Below, one piece after another: positions 62,534 through 64,000 of a stretch of DNA of 64,000 bases. The stretch is from contig NZ_CP043839.1 of NCBI RefSeq assembly GCF_032878955.1, forward strand, positions 3,038,001-3,102,000, in the 5' to 3' direction. Made by a program: the position numbers and the translations under genes. The DNA comes from Butyricimonas paravirosa. Its GTDB lineage: Bacteria; Bacteroidota; Bacteroidia; Bacteroidales; Marinifilaceae. The notes under the pieces were generated by a model. That model was given only the letters and a program-made list of their open reading frames with translations, did not search any database and had not been told where the DNA came from. Position 1 is the first letter of the stretch; every line of letters starts with the position of its first letter.

Positions 62534-62619
62534 TTTATTTGAACTGTTCGTATCATTACCCTAATCCACCCCAAATAAAGCAGTAATTTAACCCAAATAA
62601 TCTCACTTCCTCAGAGATC

Positions 62620-62694
62620 ATTCGATGCTTACTCGTGGCTCAAACATTACGGGATGACTAAGCTCAGAGTAAGCATCGAATAAACTTCGAATAA
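62620..62694. repeat. inverted repeat with 11-bp-spaced direct repeat
   Basis: ATTCGATGCTTACTC (62620-62634) is repeated in perfect inverse at 62667-62681 around a 32-nt loop. TCGAATAA occurs at 62676 and again 11 bp later at 62687. Confidence 0.7.
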
Positions 62695-62860
62695 GGGGGA
62701 TTATTTCCCTAGGTTCTCCGTGGGATTTCCCTTGATTTTGGTTTGATGGTGATCATGCCGTTTTTGTGATTCGAGATTTAAGATCGTGATTTACTCTCTT
62801 GCTGTTACTTTTTTTCGCCCTACCAAAGCTTACATCCTGTTATTATGTCTCCCTTGTCTT

Positions 62861-62922
62861 TTCGTTATTTCTTCGTTCCTATAGAGCTATGCTTTAACGA
62901 TAGGATAACGAATAAATAACGG
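62861..62922. repeat. 11-bp-period inverted repeat element
   Basis: TTCGTT occurs at 62861 and 62872. The inverse word TAACGA or TAACGG occurs at 62895, 62906 and 62917. All spacings within an array are 11 bp. The left array and the right one form an imperfect inverted repeat (CTTGTCTTTTCGTTATTTC against its partner). No gene is visible in the 510-nt gap around it. Confidence 0.7.
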
Positions 62923-63045
62923 AGATATACAAGAGAAAGTATTGTGTATTAGAGTATTTGTTGAGATGCGTCTATTCTTGATCTGTAATTTTGTGATGAG
63001 GGGTTGGGGTGACTGAAATAAAAAGATGATTAGGAATAAACTTTT

Positions 63046-63348
63046 TTAGGATAAGATATTTCTCTCATAGATTAATATTTTATCTTGTTCTGCCGAATCT
63101 TTCGCAAAATCTTTTAATTGTCCCTCTTCCACGAGATCAATTTTCTTGCGGAGAAGGGATTGTAGGGCGTTCACGATGCTAATATATTTGAAAAGAGTAA
63201 CATTCGCACTCTTGTCAAAACGGACAAGTATATCAATATCACTTTCTTTTGATTCTTCCCCACGAGAGTAAGAGCCAAAAATCCATACCTTTTCCACGGG
63301 TTGTAGTGTGAAAAATTCTCTTAGTTTATCGATAATAGTCTGTTTCAT
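63046..63348 (-). CDS. minimal nucleotidyltransferase (MNT-type, possible antitoxin)
   Basis: The protein of about 100 residues shows the polymerase-beta-like nucleotidyltransferase motif GSYSRGEESKESDIDILV, with Gly-Ser at about 25-26 and the two metal-binding Asp at 37 and 39, and a third Asp in KKIDLVEE. Such proteins usually pair with a HEPN toxin and adenylylate it. No HEPN gene is visible either side, so the partner is lost or elsewhere. I start at the ATG at 63348; a frame up to 63402 adds residues that do not resemble the family. It lies next to the start of a transposase gene. Confidence 0.82.
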   Translation of the reverse strand: MKQTIIDKLREFFTLQPVEKVWIFGSYSRGEESKESDIDILVRFDKSANVTLFKYISIVNALQSLLRKKIDLVEEGQLKDFAKDSAEQDKILIYERNILS

Positions 63349-63421
63349 AGATAGTGTTTCAAAAAGTGTGTAAATTCCGAATTGATTATTTTTGTAATGC
63401 AATTTTCAAAAATGAATTATT

Positions 63422-64000
63422 ATGGAATTTACATGTGAACAAATCTCGGAAATAATTTCCGAAATCACAAACGGTGAACTAGGTTTACAAGGCTTGGTCA
63501 AACAAGGCTTAGAGAGTTTAATGTTATCGGAACGTGCTCTTCATAACGAGACACGTGGTGACGTGAGTAACGGTTTTCGTGGTCGTCGAGTATGTCATGG
63601 CGGTAAGGTCTTCGAGCTTCGGGTCCCGCGTAGTCGTAACAACCATTTTTACCCGATGTTACTGGGGGTGCTAAAAGACCAGGAAGAAGAGGCTCAAAAG
63701 CTAGCGAGTAGCCTTTATTGCAGCGGTTTAACCACGGAACAAGTGGGTAAAATTTACGAGCAATTTTACGGGAAACATTACAGTAAAAGCCAGGTTAGCC
63801 GCTTGTTGAACACGGCCCGCGAGGATGTAAATGCCTGGCTAGGTCGTGAACTGGATCATCGTTACCCGATAATTTACATTGATGCCACCTATGTCCTCAC
63901 CCGTCGTGATGATTCCGTTTCCAACGAGGCTTACTACACGGTTTTGGGGGTGAAAGAAGACCGAACCCGCGAGGTGCTGGCCGTGGTGAACTTCCCCACG
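63422..64000 (+). mobile_element. IS256-family transposase gene, 5' part (runs off the right edge)
   Basis: The open frame from the ATG at 63422 runs through the end, 193 codons. It shows IS256/Mutator-type sequence: LESLMLSERALHNETRGDVSNGFRGR at about 33-58, the first DDE aspartate in IIYIDATYVLTRR at about 155, and NEAYYTVLGVKEDRTREVLA. The codon use (many CGT, CGC, CCG) is more GC-rich than that of its neighbours, supporting horizontal origin. The left end of the element should be between 63350 and 63422; I could not identify the terminal inverted repeat with certainty. A TATTTTTG element at 63387-63394 may be its promoter. Confidence 0.9.

Noticed and set aside
62315..62574. Minus-strand open frames opposite the XRE-type gene
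   Set aside because: They mirror the lysine-rich coding strand, have low-complexity Phe/Ser content and no promoter.
1..64000. CRISPR arrays, tRNA or rRNA genes
   Set aside because: No regular 25-40-bp repeat with spacers, no cloverleaf with a conserved TTC arm and no rRNA sequence was seen; the 11-bp repeats are far too short for CRISPR.

Overview
The window looks like chromosomal DNA of an anaerobic Bacteroidales bacterium, most likely of the Butyricimonas/Odoribacter type (family Odoribacteraceae). This is inferred from promoters of the Bacteroidetes form (TTTG, 19-20 nt, TAnnTTTG), several sigma factor/FecR/SusC/SusD cassettes, many lipoproteins and thioredoxin-like envelope proteins, and a GldA/GldF-GldG-type ABC transporter. 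No rRNA, tRNA or CRISPR array was seen.

Left part (1-12 kb): every gene is on the minus strand. It holds a partial adenine deaminase gene, mnmG, ybeY, an RsbW-like ATPase, an EnvC-like LytM protein, a DUF4292-type lipoprotein, a TPR protein, dut, a polysaccharide flippase, rfaE2, panD, panC and argR. A consensus parS site (458-473) and two perfect DnaA boxes in an AT-rich gap (9343-9404) suggest that the replication origin lies in this window. The switch to long plus-strand gene runs near 12.1 kb fits this.

Central part (12-25 kb): carA and carB, a small membrane-anchored protein, two AAA ATPases, penicillin-binding protein 1A and radA. The ATPase promoters carry palindromes inside the core promoter. 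One ATPase gene is bracketed by two copies of the same long palindrome. The 1.2-kb gap before the penicillin-binding protein gene holds a truncated sigma-factor gene and unusual short repeats with an 11-bp period.

Accessory part (25-50 kb): two paralogous import loci, each sigma factor - FecR anti-sigma - STN-containing SusC - SusD - lipoprotein, separated by an ABC transporter. The second locus continues into a thioredoxin-like lipid/envelope protein, a subtilisin-fold protein that has lost its catalytic Asp, His and Ser, a two-lobed aspartic protease with a PDZ-like end, and a degenerate aspartic-protease-like domain fused to thioredoxin. The set suggests uptake and processing of peptides or disulfide-containing proteins rather than glycans, but this is inference.

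Right part (50-64 kb): a sigma-factor remnant keeping only region 4, a large GH2 beta-galactosidase, an EamA-type transporter, and a third SusC/SusD/lipoprotein/thioredoxin operon on the minus strand without a local sigma/anti-sigma pair. Then come an XRE-type regulator, more 11-bp-periodic repeats, an orphan minimal nucleotidyltransferase, and the start of an IS256-family transposase that runs off the end.
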